Of a DNA stretch of 64,000 nt, positions 1 to 9,825 are shown in pieces. The DNA is from Kistimonas sp964291485 (GTDB taxonomy: Bacteria; Pseudomonadota; Gammaproteobacteria; Pseudomonadales; Endozoicomonadaceae). Below the pieces are notes generated by a model that did not search any database, had not been told where the DNA came from, and saw only the letters and a list, made by a program, of their open reading frames with translations. The translations under genes and the position numbers were made by a program. The DNA is taken from NCBI GenBank assembly GCA_964291485.2, contig OZ220224.1, positions 4,030,001 to 4,094,000 of the forward strand, given 5' to 3'. Within the stretch, counting starts at the first letter, position 1. Each line of letters starts with the position of its first letter.

Positions 1-1218
1 CACACGCCCCCGCCCCGCAAGTCGGGCTTCGACAGCACGCAACGCTTCGGCAACCGCAGGATTAACAGACACATCCACTTTCTCAGGCAATCGAACATTG
101 ATCATCACCTGAGGATATTTGGTCATATCCGATTTGAGATCATGCAGTGATCGCCCGGCCTCTATCACCGCCCGCAACACCTGCAGCGCAGATACAATGC
201 CATCGCCGGTGGTAGAAACATAGCGGCAGATCATATGACCAGAAGACTCACCGCCCAACTGCCAGCCTTTTTTCAACAGCAGCTCATTAACATAGCGGTC
301 ACCCACGGCAGCACGCTCAAACGGAATACTCAGATCAGACAGGGCTTTTTCCATGCCGAGGTTACTCATCACCGTCCCGACAACACCACCGGCCAGCTCG
401 CCACGGGCACGACGGAAAGCGGCTGTGATATAGATGAGCTCATCACCATCAACCACTTCCCCCTTGTGATCCACCATCATCAGTCGATCACCGTCACCAT
501 CAAACGCGATACCAAGGTCGGCATCACGGGCAACCACTTCGGCACGCAAGGCATCCAGGTGAGTGGAACCCACATCCTTATTGATATTCAGCCCATCTGG
601 CTGCACGCCGATGACATCGACCGTCGCACCCAGCTCACGGAACACAGCGGGGCCAACATGGTATGTCGCACCATGGGCACCATCGACCACAATTTTCAGA
701 CCAGACAGATCCAACCCAGAACCCACAGTCGCCTTGCAGTATTCGATATAACGCCCTGCCGCATCCTCAATTCGCCGCGCTTTACCTAAACAGTCAGGCT
801 CGACGACCTCCAGGGGTTCATCCAGCATCCGCTCAATCTCAAGCTCAACATCATCCGGCAACTTGTCACCACGGGATGAGAAGAACTTGATGCCATTATC
901 ATGATAGGGATTATGAGAAGCACTGATCACAATACCGGCGCAGGCATTAAATGTACGCGTAAGATAGGCGATCGCCGGCGTCGGCATAGGGCCGAGCAAC
1001 CAGACATCCACACCGGCCGCAGACAAACCGGCTTCCAGCGCGGACTCAAACATATACCCGGAAATGCGGGTATCTTTCCCGATAATAACGCGGTTTGCCC
1101 CCTGCCCGGCAAAGACCCGTCCGGCTGCCCAACCCAGCTTGAGGACAAAGTCCGGCGTAATCGGAAATTCTCCGACACGACCACGAATACCATCAGTACC
1201 AAAATACTTACGCGTCAT
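1..1218 (-). CDS. glmM: Phosphoglucosamine mutase (partial, C-terminus off the window)
   Basis: Converts glucosamine-6-phosphate to glucosamine-1-phosphate on the way to UDP-GlcNAc for peptidoglycan and LPS. The protein begins MTRKYFGTDGIRG, the family's N-terminus, and the phosphoserine loop ASHNPYHDNG is present with the catalytic Ser near residue 101. The reading frame stays open through base 1, giving 406 codons; GlmM is usually about 445 residues, so roughly the last 40 residues (the phosphate-binding end of domain 4) lie outside the window. It is the last gene of the minus-strand series ftsH-folP-glmM, with only about 30 bases between it and folP, so co-transcription with folP is likely. 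The identification is secure. Confidence 0.97.
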   Translation of the reverse strand, partial: MTRKYFGTDGIRGRVGEFPITPDFVLKLGWAAGRVFAGQGANRVIIGKDTRISGYMFESALEAGLSAAGVDVWLLGPMPTPAIAYLTRTFNACAGIVISASHNPYHDNGIKFFSSRGDKLPDDVELEIERMLDEPLEVVEPDCLGKARRIEDAAGRYIEYCKATVGSGLDLSGLKIVVDGAHGATYHVGPAVFRELGATVDVIGVQPDGLNINKDVGSTHLDALRAEVVARDADLGIAFDGDGDRLMMVDHKGEVVDGDELIYITAAFRRARGELAGGVVGTVMSNLGMEKALSDLSIPFERAAVGDRYVNELLLKKGWQLGGESSGHMICRYVSTTGDGIVSALQVLRAVIEAGRSLHDLKSDMTKYPQVMINVRLPEKVDVSVNPAVAEALRAVEARLAGRGRV

Positions 1219-1249
1219 TCTCGCAATCCTTTTTCTACCACCGCATGCC

Positions 1250-2104
1250 TTATGCGGCTTCATTCAATGCTTTCAGCGCCATAACCATATTCAACACGTC
1301 CGCACTTTCTGCAACATCATGGACGCGCAGGATATGGGCACCGGCATTCAGCACCAGTGCCGCCACTGCCAGACTGGCAGGCAAACGCTCACTGGCCGGA
1401 CGATCAAGGATGGCGCCAATAAATGACTTACGGGACAAGCCCGCCAGAACAGGCATTCCCATATCAAGAAACTCGGAAAACCTCTGAATCATGGCCAGAT
1501 CGTGGGGCGGCGCCTTACCAAACATGCCACCACCAAAACCGGGATCCAAAATAATCTGTTCTTTTTTCACCCCGGCATCGACGGCAGCAGCAACCCGTTC
1601 GACCAGATAGGCTTTCACATCAGCGACCACGTCATCATACTGCGGCACAAAACCGGGCTCAGGCTGCTCGCACAGTGAATGCATCAGAATAACGGGCAGG
1701 TTGAGTTCAGCTGCAGCCTGCAACGTGCCATTACGCGTCAGTGCACGTACATCATTAATAATTCCGGCACCGGCAGCCGCCCCCGCCCGCATAACATCTG
1801 CTTCACTGGTATCCAGGGAAATAACAACATCCAGTTCACGACGAAGCGCTTCAATGACCGGCACTATACGATCAATTTCTTGTTGCACAGTAATGGTCTG
1901 CGCACCGGGACGAGTAGATTCTCCACCCACATCAACAATGTCTGCGCCCGCCTCAACCATCTCAACCGCATGCCGGACAGCCTTGTCGAGCGTATTGTAA
2001 CGACCACCATCAGAAAAAGAATCCGGCGTAACGTTCAATATTCCCATAATCCGTGGGCGAGACAAATCGAGCAACCGACCCGAGCAGTTAAACACTGTTT
2101 GCAT
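1250..2104 (-). CDS. folP: Dihydropteroate synthase
   Basis: Condenses p-aminobenzoate with 6-hydroxymethyl-dihydropterin pyrophosphate to make dihydropteroate in folate synthesis; it is the sulfonamide target. The 284-residue TIM-barrel protein carries the hallmark ILNVTPDSFSDGG near residues 22-34, GESTRPGA near 61-68 and the phosphate-binding GLSRKSFIG near the C-terminus. Length is normal for the family. It lies between ftsH and glmM on the same strand, the usual gammaproteobacterial arrangement. A terminator-like hairpin sits between ftsH and this gene, so folP-glmM may depend partly on read-through or on a promoter of their own. Confidence 0.97.
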   Translation of the reverse strand: MQTVFNCSGRLLDLSRPRIMGILNVTPDSFSDGGRYNTLDKAVRHAVEMVEAGADIVDVGGESTRPGAQTITVQQEIDRIVPVIEALRRELDVVISLDTSEADVMRAGAAAGAGIINDVRALTRNGTLQAAAELNLPVILMHSLCEQPEPGFVPQYDDVVADVKAYLVERVAAAVDAGVKKEQIILDPGFGGGMFGKAPPHDLAMIQRFSEFLDMGMPVLAGLSRKSFIGAILDRPASERLPASLAVAALVLNAGAHILRVHDVAESADVLNMVMALKALNEAA

Positions 2105-2205
2105 GATTCAGTTCCGGGAATGATTTAAGGTACGCGGAGTATAAGTGCCCATTCGCGACTTTGACAAAAGCAATCCCTGTGTATTGCTGGAGCAGCGCAA
2201 AACAA

Positions 2206-2236
2206 CAAAAAAGCCCGGACGATTCCGGGCTTTTTC
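2206..2236 (-). terminator. Rho-independent terminator downstream of ftsH
   Basis: The perfect stem AGCCCGGA/TCCGGGCT (2212-2231, loop of 4) is followed on the minus strand by a run of six T. It starts about 15 bases after the ftsH stop. It separates ftsH from folP, genes that are often co-transcribed. Confidence 0.85.
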
Positions 2237-2249
2237 ATTTTACCGATGA

Positions 2250-4205
2250 TCAGCCTGCTGATCCGGGAACTGAGCCCGCATCACCTTCTTCAGAAGGCTT
2301 GGAGGAGGAGTCATCTGCATCGTTAGCGTCAGGCGCATCTGATTCAACTGTCGCACCACCACTGCCATTAGACTCATTCCAGTCACGGGGCGGACGCGGT
2401 TTCTTGCCTGCCATGATGTCATCAATCTGATCAACACCGATGGTTTCATATTCCATCAATGCATCTTTCATCAGTTCGAGCTTATCGCGATTTTCTTCCA
2501 GGATTCGCTTCGCCTCACCATAACACTCGTCGATAAGGGCGCGAACCTCTTCATCAATCACTTTGGCCGTTTCGCCACTGACATTCACATGGTGAGCACC
2601 CTGACTCTTACCCAGGAAGACTTCACCTTCTTCTTCGGCGTAGAGCAGCGGCCCCAGCTTTTCAGACAAGCCCCACTTGGTCACCATACTGCGCGCCATC
2701 TGGGTTGCCTGCTGGATATCATTTGATGCACCTGTAGATACACCGTCTGCGCCATACAGCAGCTCTTCTGCAATACGCCCACCGTACAGTGAAGACAGTC
2801 GACCCAGCAGATAGCGACGGCTATAGCTGACCTTGTCCTCTTCAGGCAGGTACATGGTGACACCCAGCGCACGTCCGCGGGGGATAATAGTCACCTTATA
2901 AACAGGATCATGTTCAGGCATCATGCGACCGACAATGGCGTGACCAGCTTCATGGTAAGCGGTCATTTCCTTGTCTTTCTCGCTCATCACCATGGACTTA
3001 CGCTCTGCACCCATCATGATCTTGTCCTTGGCGAGGTCAAACTCTTCCATGCGGACTACACGACGATTCGAGCGTGCAGCAAACAGTGCCGCTTCGTTAA
3101 CCAGGTTAGCCAGATCAGCACCGGAGAAGCCGGGAGTACCACGCGCAATAACGGCCGGGTTCACATCATCAGAGATTGGCACCTTACGCATGTGCACTTT
3201 CAGAATCTGCTCACGACCACGAATATCCGGCAGCGGTACCACCACCTGACGGTCGAAACGGCCTGGACGCAGCAGCGCAGGATCGAGGACATCAGGACGG
3301 TTAGTCGCAGCAATGACGATGATGCCATCGTTGGCTTCAAAACCATCCATTTCAACCAGCAGCTGGTTCAGTGTCTGCTCACGTTCATCGTGACCACCAC
3401 CGAGACCGGCCCCACGATGACGACCTACCGCATCAATCTCGTCAATAAAGATGATACATGGCGCCTGCTTCTTGGCCTGGTCGAACATATCACGGACACG
3501 GGAAGCACCCACACCCACGAACATTTCCACAAAATCTGAACCGGAGATAGTGAAGAACGGCACCTTGGCTTCACCAGCAATGGCTTTTGCCAGCAGCGTC
3601 TTACCCGTACCCGGAGAACCAACCATCAGGACACCACGGGGAATGCGACCACCCAGACGCTGGAACTTGCCAGGATCTTTCAGGAAGTCGACCAACTCCT
3701 GAACGTCTTCCTTGGCTTCATCCACACCGGCCACATCAGAAAACGTGGTTTTGATCTGGTCTTCAGACAGCAGGCGGGCCTTGCTTTTACCAAAGCTCAT
3801 GGGGCCACCACGACCACCACCGCCGCCCTGCATCTGGCGCATGAAGAACATAAAGACCGCAATAATCACCAGAATCGGGAAGCTGGCTACCAGCAACTGG
3901 GTCCATATGCTCTGCTTTTCAATCGGCTTGGCGTCAACCTGAACATTGTTACGCAGCATCTCGTCCATCAACTTGTCGTCGCGAACGGTAGGCGGCAGGT
4001 TAACCTCAAAACGCTTATTATCGTTTAACACACCCGTCAGCGTGTAACCATCAATGGTCACCTGACTGACCTGACGGTTATCCACCTGGGAAATAAAGTC
4101 GGAATAGCTAATCTTTTGCGTGGATGTCTGCATCCCGTCAAAGTTCTTGAAGACGGTCAGCAGCACAAGGGCGATGATCACCCATAAAATCAGATTTTTT
4201 GCCAT
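2250..4205 (-). CDS. ftsH: ATP-dependent zinc metalloprotease FtsH
   Basis: Inner-membrane AAA+ protease that degrades misassembled membrane proteins and short-lived regulators such as sigma-32 and LpxC. The start is placed at MAKNLILW, the conserved family N-terminus; the frame is open for 28 further codons upstream, but those do not look like FtsH. The 651 residues show transmembrane segment 1 (about 5-20), a periplasmic domain, transmembrane segment 2 (about 104-122), Walker A GSPGTGKT (196-203), Walker B IIFIDEID (251-258) and the zinc motif HEAGH (418-422). The C-terminus is acidic and serine-rich. It lies downstream of rlmE, the standard rlmE-ftsH pair. Confidence 0.98.
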   Translation of the reverse strand: MAKNLILWVIIALVLLTVFKNFDGMQTSTQKISYSDFISQVDNRQVSQVTIDGYTLTGVLNDNKRFEVNLPPTVRDDKLMDEMLRNNVQVDAKPIEKQSIWTQLLVASFPILVIIAVFMFFMRQMQGGGGGRGGPMSFGKSKARLLSEDQIKTTFSDVAGVDEAKEDVQELVDFLKDPGKFQRLGGRIPRGVLMVGSPGTGKTLLAKAIAGEAKVPFFTISGSDFVEMFVGVGASRVRDMFDQAKKQAPCIIFIDEIDAVGRHRGAGLGGGHDEREQTLNQLLVEMDGFEANDGIIVIAATNRPDVLDPALLRPGRFDRQVVVPLPDIRGREQILKVHMRKVPISDDVNPAVIARGTPGFSGADLANLVNEAALFAARSNRRVVRMEEFDLAKDKIMMGAERKSMVMSEKDKEMTAYHEAGHAIVGRMMPEHDPVYKVTIIPRGRALGVTMYLPEEDKVSYSRRYLLGRLSSLYGGRIAEELLYGADGVSTGASNDIQQATQMARSMVTKWGLSEKLGPLLYAEEEGEVFLGKSQGAHHVNVSGETAKVIDEEVRALIDECYGEAKRILEENRDKLELMKDALMEYETIGVDQIDDIMAGKKPRPPRDWNESNGSGGATVESDAPDANDADDSSSKPSEEGDAGSVPGSAG

Positions 4206-4406
4206 GTCGTTCAAAGTGTCTACCCTCACTGAGCGTATACGGTACGGCTGGACACTCTCAGAGCGCTCAGGACGTAGCGCGTTTCTCATTGTACGCGGTT
4301 ATACTACCGGGACGCTACAACTAAACCTTACTACAGAATGCCTGCCTTAGACAGCATCCGGGCTATTGCCAACCGCTATACCCCAGATAGTCCTGCTCTA
4401 TCGATT

Positions 4407-5027
4407 TCAGCCCCGGAAATCCCTGCCCAAGAGATAGGTTTCCCTGGAACGTGCCCTTGAAGCCAGCGGCTTGCGGGTCATCACCTTACCAAAAGAACCA
4501 CGCATGGCACGGAGATATTCATCAAATCCCTCGCCGTGGAAAATCTTGGTCAGAAATGCCCCACCCGGTTTCAATGTCTGAATAGCGAGATCCAGCGCCA
4601 GCTCCGCAAGGTACATGGCTTTTGGCTGGTCAACGGCCTTCATACCACTCATATTGGGGGCCATATCGGAAATTACAAGGTCTATGCCGGAAGATCCCGT
4701 TTCTGCCAGAATCGCCTGCAACACCGCATCTTCGGTGAAATCGCCCTGAACAAATGCCACGCCGGCAATCGGGTTCATCGGCAGAATATCCGACGCCACG
4801 ACCCGGCCATGATCACCCACCCGCTCAACAGCTACCTGGGTCCAGCCGCCGGGCGCGGCGCCAAGATCGACCACGTTCATGCCTGGGCGAAACAGACGAT
4901 CCTTATCATCGATTTCCAGCAGCTTATAACTGGCCCGGGAGCGATAGCCGTCTTTCTGGGACTGCTGGACAAACTGGTCGTCAAAGTGCTCTTTGAGCCA
5001 ACGACCACTGCTTTTGGATCTTGCCAT
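4407..5027 (-). CDS. rlmE: 23S rRNA 2'-O-ribose methyltransferase (U2552)
   Basis: Heat-shock methyltransferase (also FtsJ/RrmJ) that methylates U2552 in the 50S A-site loop using S-adenosylmethionine. The 206-residue protein has the SAM motif DLGAAPGGWTQ near residues 54-64. The catalytic tetrad K35-D121-K161-E196 can be counted directly and sits three residues below the E. coli numbering (K38-D124-K164-E199). It precedes ftsH on the same strand, with about 200 bases between the two genes, and is divergent from yhbY, the classic arrangement. Confidence 0.97.
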   Translation of the reverse strand: MARSKSSGRWLKEHFDDQFVQQSQKDGYRSRASYKLLEIDDKDRLFRPGMNVVDLGAAPGGWTQVAVERVGDHGRVVASDILPMNPIAGVAFVQGDFTEDAVLQAILAETGSSGIDLVISDMAPNMSGMKAVDQPKAMYLAELALDLAIQTLKPGGAFLTKIFHGEGFDEYLRAMRGSFGKVMTRKPLASRARSRETYLLGRDFRG

Positions 5028-5116
5028 AGATAACGAACTAAGAAGGGAGTATTTAACAGGAGCGCTATTCTAGAGCCAACGACGACGAATGTTAACCAAA
5101 AAGGAAGTCCTGACTA

Positions 5117-5148
5117 ACATGGGTTATCCCGTAGCGCCACACCGCAAG
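5117..5148 (-). promoter_or_regulatory. Possible sigma-32 promoter for rlmE-ftsH
   Basis: On the minus strand CTTGCG (5143-5148) is followed after 18 bases by ACCCATGT (5117-5124). The -10 matches CCCCATNT at 7 of 8 positions and the -35 matches CTTGAA at 4 of 6. The spacer is longer than the usual 13-15. The rlmE-ftsH pair is heat-inducible in E. coli, which is why the match is worth recording, but the sequence alone is weak. Confidence 0.35.
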
Positions 5149-5229
5149 TTGCATTACCGGGCACGACCAGTACAATGCGGCGTCCCGCGGGACACCCCGC
5201 ACCCAGACAGTCAAGTGAGATAAACGCGC

Positions 5230-5538
5230 ATGCTATCCTCCGAACGCAAACGCAGCTTCCGGGCCATCGGCCATAACCTGAAGCCGGTTGTTATCGTTGC
5301 CGACAACGGCATTACCGAAGGCGTGGTCGAAGAAACCCGACGCGCCCTGGACGACCACGAACTGATCAAAGTGAAGTTTGCCATTGGTGACCGCGACGCC
5401 AGACGTGCCGTCATTGCGGAACTCTGCGGCATCAGCAAAGCCGAACTGGTTCAGACCATTGGCAAAGTCGCCCTGATCTACAAGGCAGCCAAAGAACCGT
5501 CTCCCCGGTTATCCAACATCCTTCGCCAGCAAGGCTGA
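5230..5538 (+). CDS. yhbY: YhbY-family CRM-domain RNA-binding protein
   Basis: Small RNA-binding protein associated with pre-50S ribosomal particles. The 102 residues form a single CRM domain: N-terminal LSSERKRSFRAIGHNLKPVV, a basic helix, and the family signature VVIVADNGITEGVVEE (about 20-35) followed by LDDHELIKVKF. The usual GxxG loop region is represented by IGDRDAR. It is divergent from rlmE, as in most gammaproteobacteria, consistent with a shared role in 50S assembly. No terminator with a clear T-run was seen after it. Confidence 0.93.
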   Translation: MLSSERKRSFRAIGHNLKPVVIVADNGITEGVVEETRRALDDHELIKVKFAIGDRDARRAVIAELCGISKAELVQTIGKVALIYKAAKEPSPRLSNILRQQG

Positions 5539-5576
5539 ACACATTCAAGGCAACTTCCTGCCACGGATGACAGGAA

Positions 5577-5987
5577 TCAGCCTTGCTCCTCTCGCAGGTG
5601 CTGGACGGAATAAATCACCACAAACACGGCCAGCAATGCGATAACTGCCAGGAAGACATCAATCATGGCAGGCAGGTAAACAAGACCGACAAAACCCATC
5701 ACCTGTGCAGCCATGACAGCAACCAGTAGTTTTTCATAGGCATGCCGTAATGCCTTGAGTCCACGCTCCGCCAGACAAAATGCCAGCACAATTCCCGTGC
5801 ACACCAGCGCCAGCCCAATCATTACCTGACTCAACATGATCACGATATCCGGATACTTGCCACCAGCCTGCACCAACACCGGATTCACCAGATAAGCCAC
5901 TATCCAGATACCACCACACCAAAGCGTCTGCAGCAACATCAGCGTAATGCCCGACAAACGGATAAAGGGCGCCTGCTTCTGAACCAT
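5577..5987 (-). CDS. DUF4149 family membrane protein
   Basis: A 136-residue inner-membrane protein of unknown function. Four hydrophobic segments are visible (about 10-32, 46-70, 83-103 and 105-127), with little hydrophilic sequence between them. The motif TLWCGGIWIVAYLVNPVL near the N-terminus is typical of DUF4149. A good ribosome site (AAGGTGG, seven bases before the ATG) supports the start. It follows greA on the same strand, the common gammaproteobacterial position, but the greA terminator lies between them. No enzymatic residues are recognisable. Confidence 0.8.
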   Translation of the reverse strand: MVQKQAPFIRLSGITLMLLQTLWCGGIWIVAYLVNPVLVQAGGKYPDIVIMLSQVMIGLALVCTGIVLAFCLAERGLKALRHAYEKLLVAVMAAQVMGFVGLVYLPAMIDVFLAVIALLAVFVVIYSVQHLREEQG

Positions 5988-6010
5988 AAAACCACCTTTT
6001 TCCGGATAAA

Positions 6011-6037
6011 AAAAAGCTGCCTTAACGGCAGCTTTTT
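6011..6037 (-). terminator. Rho-independent terminator downstream of greA
   Basis: The stem AGCTGCC/GGCAGCT (6015-6033, loop about 5) is followed on the minus strand by eight T. It begins about 17 bases after the greA stop and closes the carA-carB-greA transcript. Confidence 0.9.
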
Positions 6038-6049
6038 ACAGCGAAGTGA

Positions 6050-6526
6050 TCAGATATGTTTCACTTCATCAATTTCATATTCCACACTGCCTTTTGGCGT
6101 CTGGACAACGGCGACATCGCCTTCTTCCTTACCAATCAGCGCACGGGCAATGGGGGATGACACAGAAATCTTGCCTTCCTTGATATCCGCTTCGTCTTCA
6201 CCAACGATCTTGTACACAGCCTCTTCTTCCGTGCTGGTATTGATCAGTGAAACCGTCACACCAAAAATCACCTTACCGGTATTTTCGATAGTGGTGATAT
6301 CAATCACCTGCGCATTGGACAGCTTACCCTCCAGCTCCTGAACGCGGCCTTCATTAAAGCTCTGCTGCTCCCGGGCAGCGTGGTATTCAGCATTCTCTTT
6401 CAAATCACCCAGTTCACGGGCTTCAGCGATCGCCTCCGCGATACGGGCCCGATCCCCTGTTTTACGGCGGTGCAATTCCTCGCGGAGAGCCTGTTCACTC
6501 TCCACGGTCATGGGAAAACGCTTCAT
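6050..6526 (-). CDS. greA: Transcription elongation factor GreA
   Basis: Binds the RNA polymerase secondary channel and stimulates cleavage of backtracked transcripts. The 158 residues are the standard length. The N-terminal coiled coil (about 1-75) contains the tip acidic residues in GDLKENAEYHAAREQQ (about 40-55), and the C-terminal FKBP-like domain ends PKGSVEYEIDEVKHI. The start codon overlaps the carB stop by four bases (ATGA), so it is translationally coupled to carB in the carAB-greA operon. Confidence 0.98.
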   Translation of the reverse strand: MKRFPMTVESEQALREELHRRKTGDRARIAEAIAEARELGDLKENAEYHAAREQQSFNEGRVQELEGKLSNAQVIDITTIENTGKVIFGVTVSLINTSTEEEAVYKIVGEDEADIKEGKISVSSPIARALIGKEEGDVAVVQTPKGSVEYEIDEVKHI

Positions 6527-9500
6527 CCAGCAATACCCTTATGTAAATCCTGTAGACGTCTGACACTTTTTTCCGGCCCAAAACAGATGGCCTGGGCTAT
6601 CGCCTCGGCGCCCGCCATCGTGGTGGTATAGAGGACCTTGTGTGTGAGTGCGGATCGCCGAATTGTATAAGAATCGGCTATCGCCTGGCGACCCTCTGTA
6701 GTATTAACCACTAGGGAGATTTCGCCATTCACGATCATGTCGACAAGATGAGGGCGTCCTTCCTTGACCTTGTTCACCACGGTCACAGGAATGCCTTCCT
6801 CCTTAAGCACCGCAGCCGTTCCACGGGTTGCCAGCAAATCAAACCCGGCCGCCAGCAGCAGGCGTGCGACCGCCGCTACATGAGGCTTATCCCGTTCGCG
6901 GACACTGAGAATCGCGCGTCCACCAGTGGGTAATCCCATCTTCACCGCCAACTGGGCCTTGGCATAGGCTTCCGGGAAAGATTCACCGACGCCCATGACC
7001 TCGCCGGTGGATTTCATTTCAGGCCCAAGAATGGGGTCTACGCTCGGGAACTTGTTGAACGGGAAGACTGCTTCCTTCACGTACCAGGTATCAGGAATAA
7101 TTTCTTTTTCAAAGCCAAGTTCTTTCAGCGTTTTCCCGGCCATGACGCGCGCCGCCACCTTGGCTAGGGACAAACCGATACACTTGGAAACAAATGGTAC
7201 CGTCCTTGACGCCCGCGGGTTGACTTCGATGACATAGATCTCATCATCCTGAATGGCCAGCTGGACGTTCATCAGACCAACAACCCCCAGCTCCAGCGCC
7301 ATACTGCGCACCTGCTCACGGATCTGATCCTGAACTGATTCACTCAAACTGTATGGCGGCAAAGAGCAGGCGGAATCACCGGAATGTATGCCAGCCTGCT
7401 CAATGTGCTGCATGATCGCACCGATAACGACCTGCTCACCATCACAGACCGCATCCACATCCACTTCGACCGCATGGGTCAGGAAATAGTCCAGAAGCAC
7501 CGGGCTTTCGTTAGAGACCTGAACCGCCTCATTCATGTATCGCGCCAAATCTTCTCTTGCATTGACGATCTCCATGGCGCGCCCACCCAATACATAAGAG
7601 GGACGAACCACCAGCGGATAACCGATTTCCTCGGCCTTGAGCATCGCCTCATCCACACTGCGAACTGTCGCATTCGGTGGCTGCCTGAGACCCAGCGTCT
7701 CAATCATCTGCTGGAAACGCTCCCGGTCTTCCGCTCGGTCAATTGCCTCCGGTGACGTACCGATAATCGGTACACCGGCGGCTTCCAGCGCACGAGCCAG
7801 TTTCAGAGGCGTCTGACCTCCATACTGGACAATCACACCGGCCGGCTTTTCAACGTCAACGATGGCCAGCACATCTTCCAGCGTTACCGGTTCAAAATAG
7901 AGACGATCCGATGTGTCGTAGTCTGTGGAAACTGTCTCGGGATTGCAGTTGACCATGATGGTCTCATAACCGTCTTCCCGCATGGCCAGCGCCGCATGAA
8001 CACAGCAGTAATCAAATTCGATACCCTGCCCAATCCGGTTGGGTCCACCGCCAATAACCATGATTTTCTGACGATCTGACGCTGCAGCTTCACATTCTTC
8101 GTCATATGAGGAATACATGTAGGCGGTCGACGAGGCGAACTCTGCAGCACAGGTATCCACCCGCTTGAAGACCGGCCGGATATTCTGTGACTGCCGATAG
8201 TCACGGAATTCACGCTCACTGACATTCAGCAACGTTGCCAGACGGGCATCACTGAAACCTTTGCGTTTGAGACGGTAAACCCGATCAGCATCCAGAGCAC
8301 TCAGCGAGGTTCCAGCCAGCGCCCGCTCTTCACGAACCAGATCTTCAATCTGCACCAGGAACCAGCGATCAATCGCCGTCAGGTCAAAGACATCATCCAG
8401 AGAGAAACCCGCCCTGAAAGCATCCGCCACATACCAGATACGCTCAGCCCGCGGCGTAACAAGTCCCTCACGGATCCGCTCAGGTGCGCCCTCTTCATCA
8501 ATATCCAATTGTGGATCAAAGCCATCGGAACCCACTTCCAGCCCCCGCAGCGCTTTCTGCATGGATTCCTGGAAGTTCCGGCCAATCGCCATCACTTCAC
8601 CGACGGATTTCATCTGTGTCGTCAGCCGGTCATCCGCCTGCGGGAACTTCTCAAAGGCAAACCGCGGAATCTTGGTGACAACGTAGTCAATCGCCGGCTC
8701 AAAGGAGGCCGGCGTCACGCCGCCAGTAATATCATTCTGCAATTCATCCAGCGTATAACCGATCGCCAACTTGGCCGCGACCTTGGCAATCGGGAAACCG
8801 GTCGCCTTTGAGGCCAGCGCGGAGGAACGGGAAACCCGCGGGTTCATTTCGATTACCACCATCCGGCCATCCTCCGGATTGATACCGAACTGAACGTTGG
8901 AACCGCCGGTTTCCACGCCAATCTCACGCAATACCGCCAGGGAGGCATTACGCATGATCTGATATTCCTTATCCGTCAGGGTCTGCGCCGGTGCGACGGT
9001 GATAGAGTCACCAGTATGTACACCCATGGGATCGAAATTCTCAATCGCACAGACAATGATGCAGTTGTCATTACGATCCCGCACCACTTCCATTTCGTAC
9101 TCTTTCCAGCCGATCAGCGACTCATCGATCAACAGTTCAGACGTCGGCGAAAGATCCAGTCCCCGCTCACAGATTTCTTCAAATTCTTCGCGGTTATAAG
9201 CAATACCACCACCAGCACCGCCCATCGTAAACGAGGGACGGATAATGCAGGGGAAGCCCAGCTTACTGACAACCTGCAGAGCCTCATCCATCGAATGAGC
9301 AATACCTGAACGGGGGGTTTCCAGACCGATATTCTTCATGGCCTTGTCGAACAGATCCCGGTCTTCCGCCTTGTCGATAGTCGCAGCATCAGCGCCAATC
9401 ATTTCGACGCCATACTTTTCCAGCACACCCTTGTGATGAAGATCCAGGGCGCAGTTCAGCGCTGTCTGCCCGCCCATGGTGGGAATCAGGACATCCGGAC

Positions 9501-9744
9501 ACTCTTTCTCAATGATTTTCTCAACCGTTTCCCAGCGGATAGGCTCGATGTAGGTCGCATCCGCCATTGCCGGGTCGGTCATGATGGTGGCGGGGTTGGA
9601 ATTAACGAGAATGACCCGATAACCCTCTTCCTTCAGCGCCTTGCAGGCCTGGGCACCGGAATAGTCGAACTCACAGGCCTGGCCAATCACGATGGGGCCG
9701 GCGCCTAAGATCAGTATGTTCTGGATGTCTGTACGCTTGGGCAT
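6523..9744 (-). CDS. carB: Carbamoyl-phosphate synthase large subunit
   Basis: Makes carbamoyl phosphate from bicarbonate, ammonia (delivered by CarA) and two ATP, feeding pyrimidine and arginine synthesis. The start is set at MPKRTDIQNILILGAGPI, giving 1073 residues as in E. coli; the open frame runs 18 codons further upstream without conservation. Two duplicated ATP-grasp halves are seen: GQACEFDYSG with FTMGGAGGG in the first, GQGIEFDYC with VLGGRAMEIV in the second, then a C-terminal MGS-like allosteric domain (about 940 on) that binds UMP/ornithine. It lies between carA and greA. Confidence 0.98.
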   Translation of the reverse strand: MPKRTDIQNILILGAGPIVIGQACEFDYSGAQACKALKEEGYRVILVNSNPATIMTDPAMADATYIEPIRWETVEKIIEKECPDVLIPTMGGQTALNCALDLHHKGVLEKYGVEMIGADAATIDKAEDRDLFDKAMKNIGLETPRSGIAHSMDEALQVVSKLGFPCIIRPSFTMGGAGGGIAYNREEFEEICERGLDLSPTSELLIDESLIGWKEYEMEVVRDRNDNCIIVCAIENFDPMGVHTGDSITVAPAQTLTDKEYQIMRNASLAVLREIGVETGGSNVQFGINPEDGRMVVIEMNPRVSRSSALASKATGFPIAKVAAKLAIGYTLDELQNDITGGVTPASFEPAIDYVVTKIPRFAFEKFPQADDRLTTQMKSVGEVMAIGRNFQESMQKALRGLEVGSDGFDPQLDIDEEGAPERIREGLVTPRAERIWYVADAFRAGFSLDDVFDLTAIDRWFLVQIEDLVREERALAGTSLSALDADRVYRLKRKGFSDARLATLLNVSEREFRDYRQSQNIRPVFKRVDTCAAEFASSTAYMYSSYDEECEAAASDRQKIMVIGGGPNRIGQGIEFDYCCVHAALAMREDGYETIMVNCNPETVSTDYDTSDRLYFEPVTLEDVLAIVDVEKPAGVIVQYGGQTPLKLARALEAAGVPIIGTSPEAIDRAEDRERFQQMIETLGLRQPPNATVRSVDEAMLKAEEIGYPLVVRPSYVLGGRAMEIVNAREDLARYMNEAVQVSNESPVLLDYFLTHAVEVDVDAVCDGEQVVIGAIMQHIEQAGIHSGDSACSLPPYSLSESVQDQIREQVRSMALELGVVGLMNVQLAIQDDEIYVIEVNPRASRTVPFVSKCIGLSLAKVAARVMAGKTLKELGFEKEIIPDTWYVKEAVFPFNKFPSVDPILGPEMKSTGEVMGVGESFPEAYAKAQLAVKMGLPTGGRAILSVRERDKPHVAAVARLLLAAGFDLLATRGTAAVLKEEGIPVTVVNKVKEGRPHLVDMIVNGEISLVVNTTEGRQAIADSYTIRRSALTHKVLYTTTMAGAEAIAQAICFGPEKSVRRLQDLHKGIAG

Positions 9745-9825
9745 GGTATTCTTCTGAATTCTTGCTGGTTGCCAAAGGCCGGGGTCACCGGCCTCCACCT
9801 GATAACGCGTCGTGGTAAAACGGTT

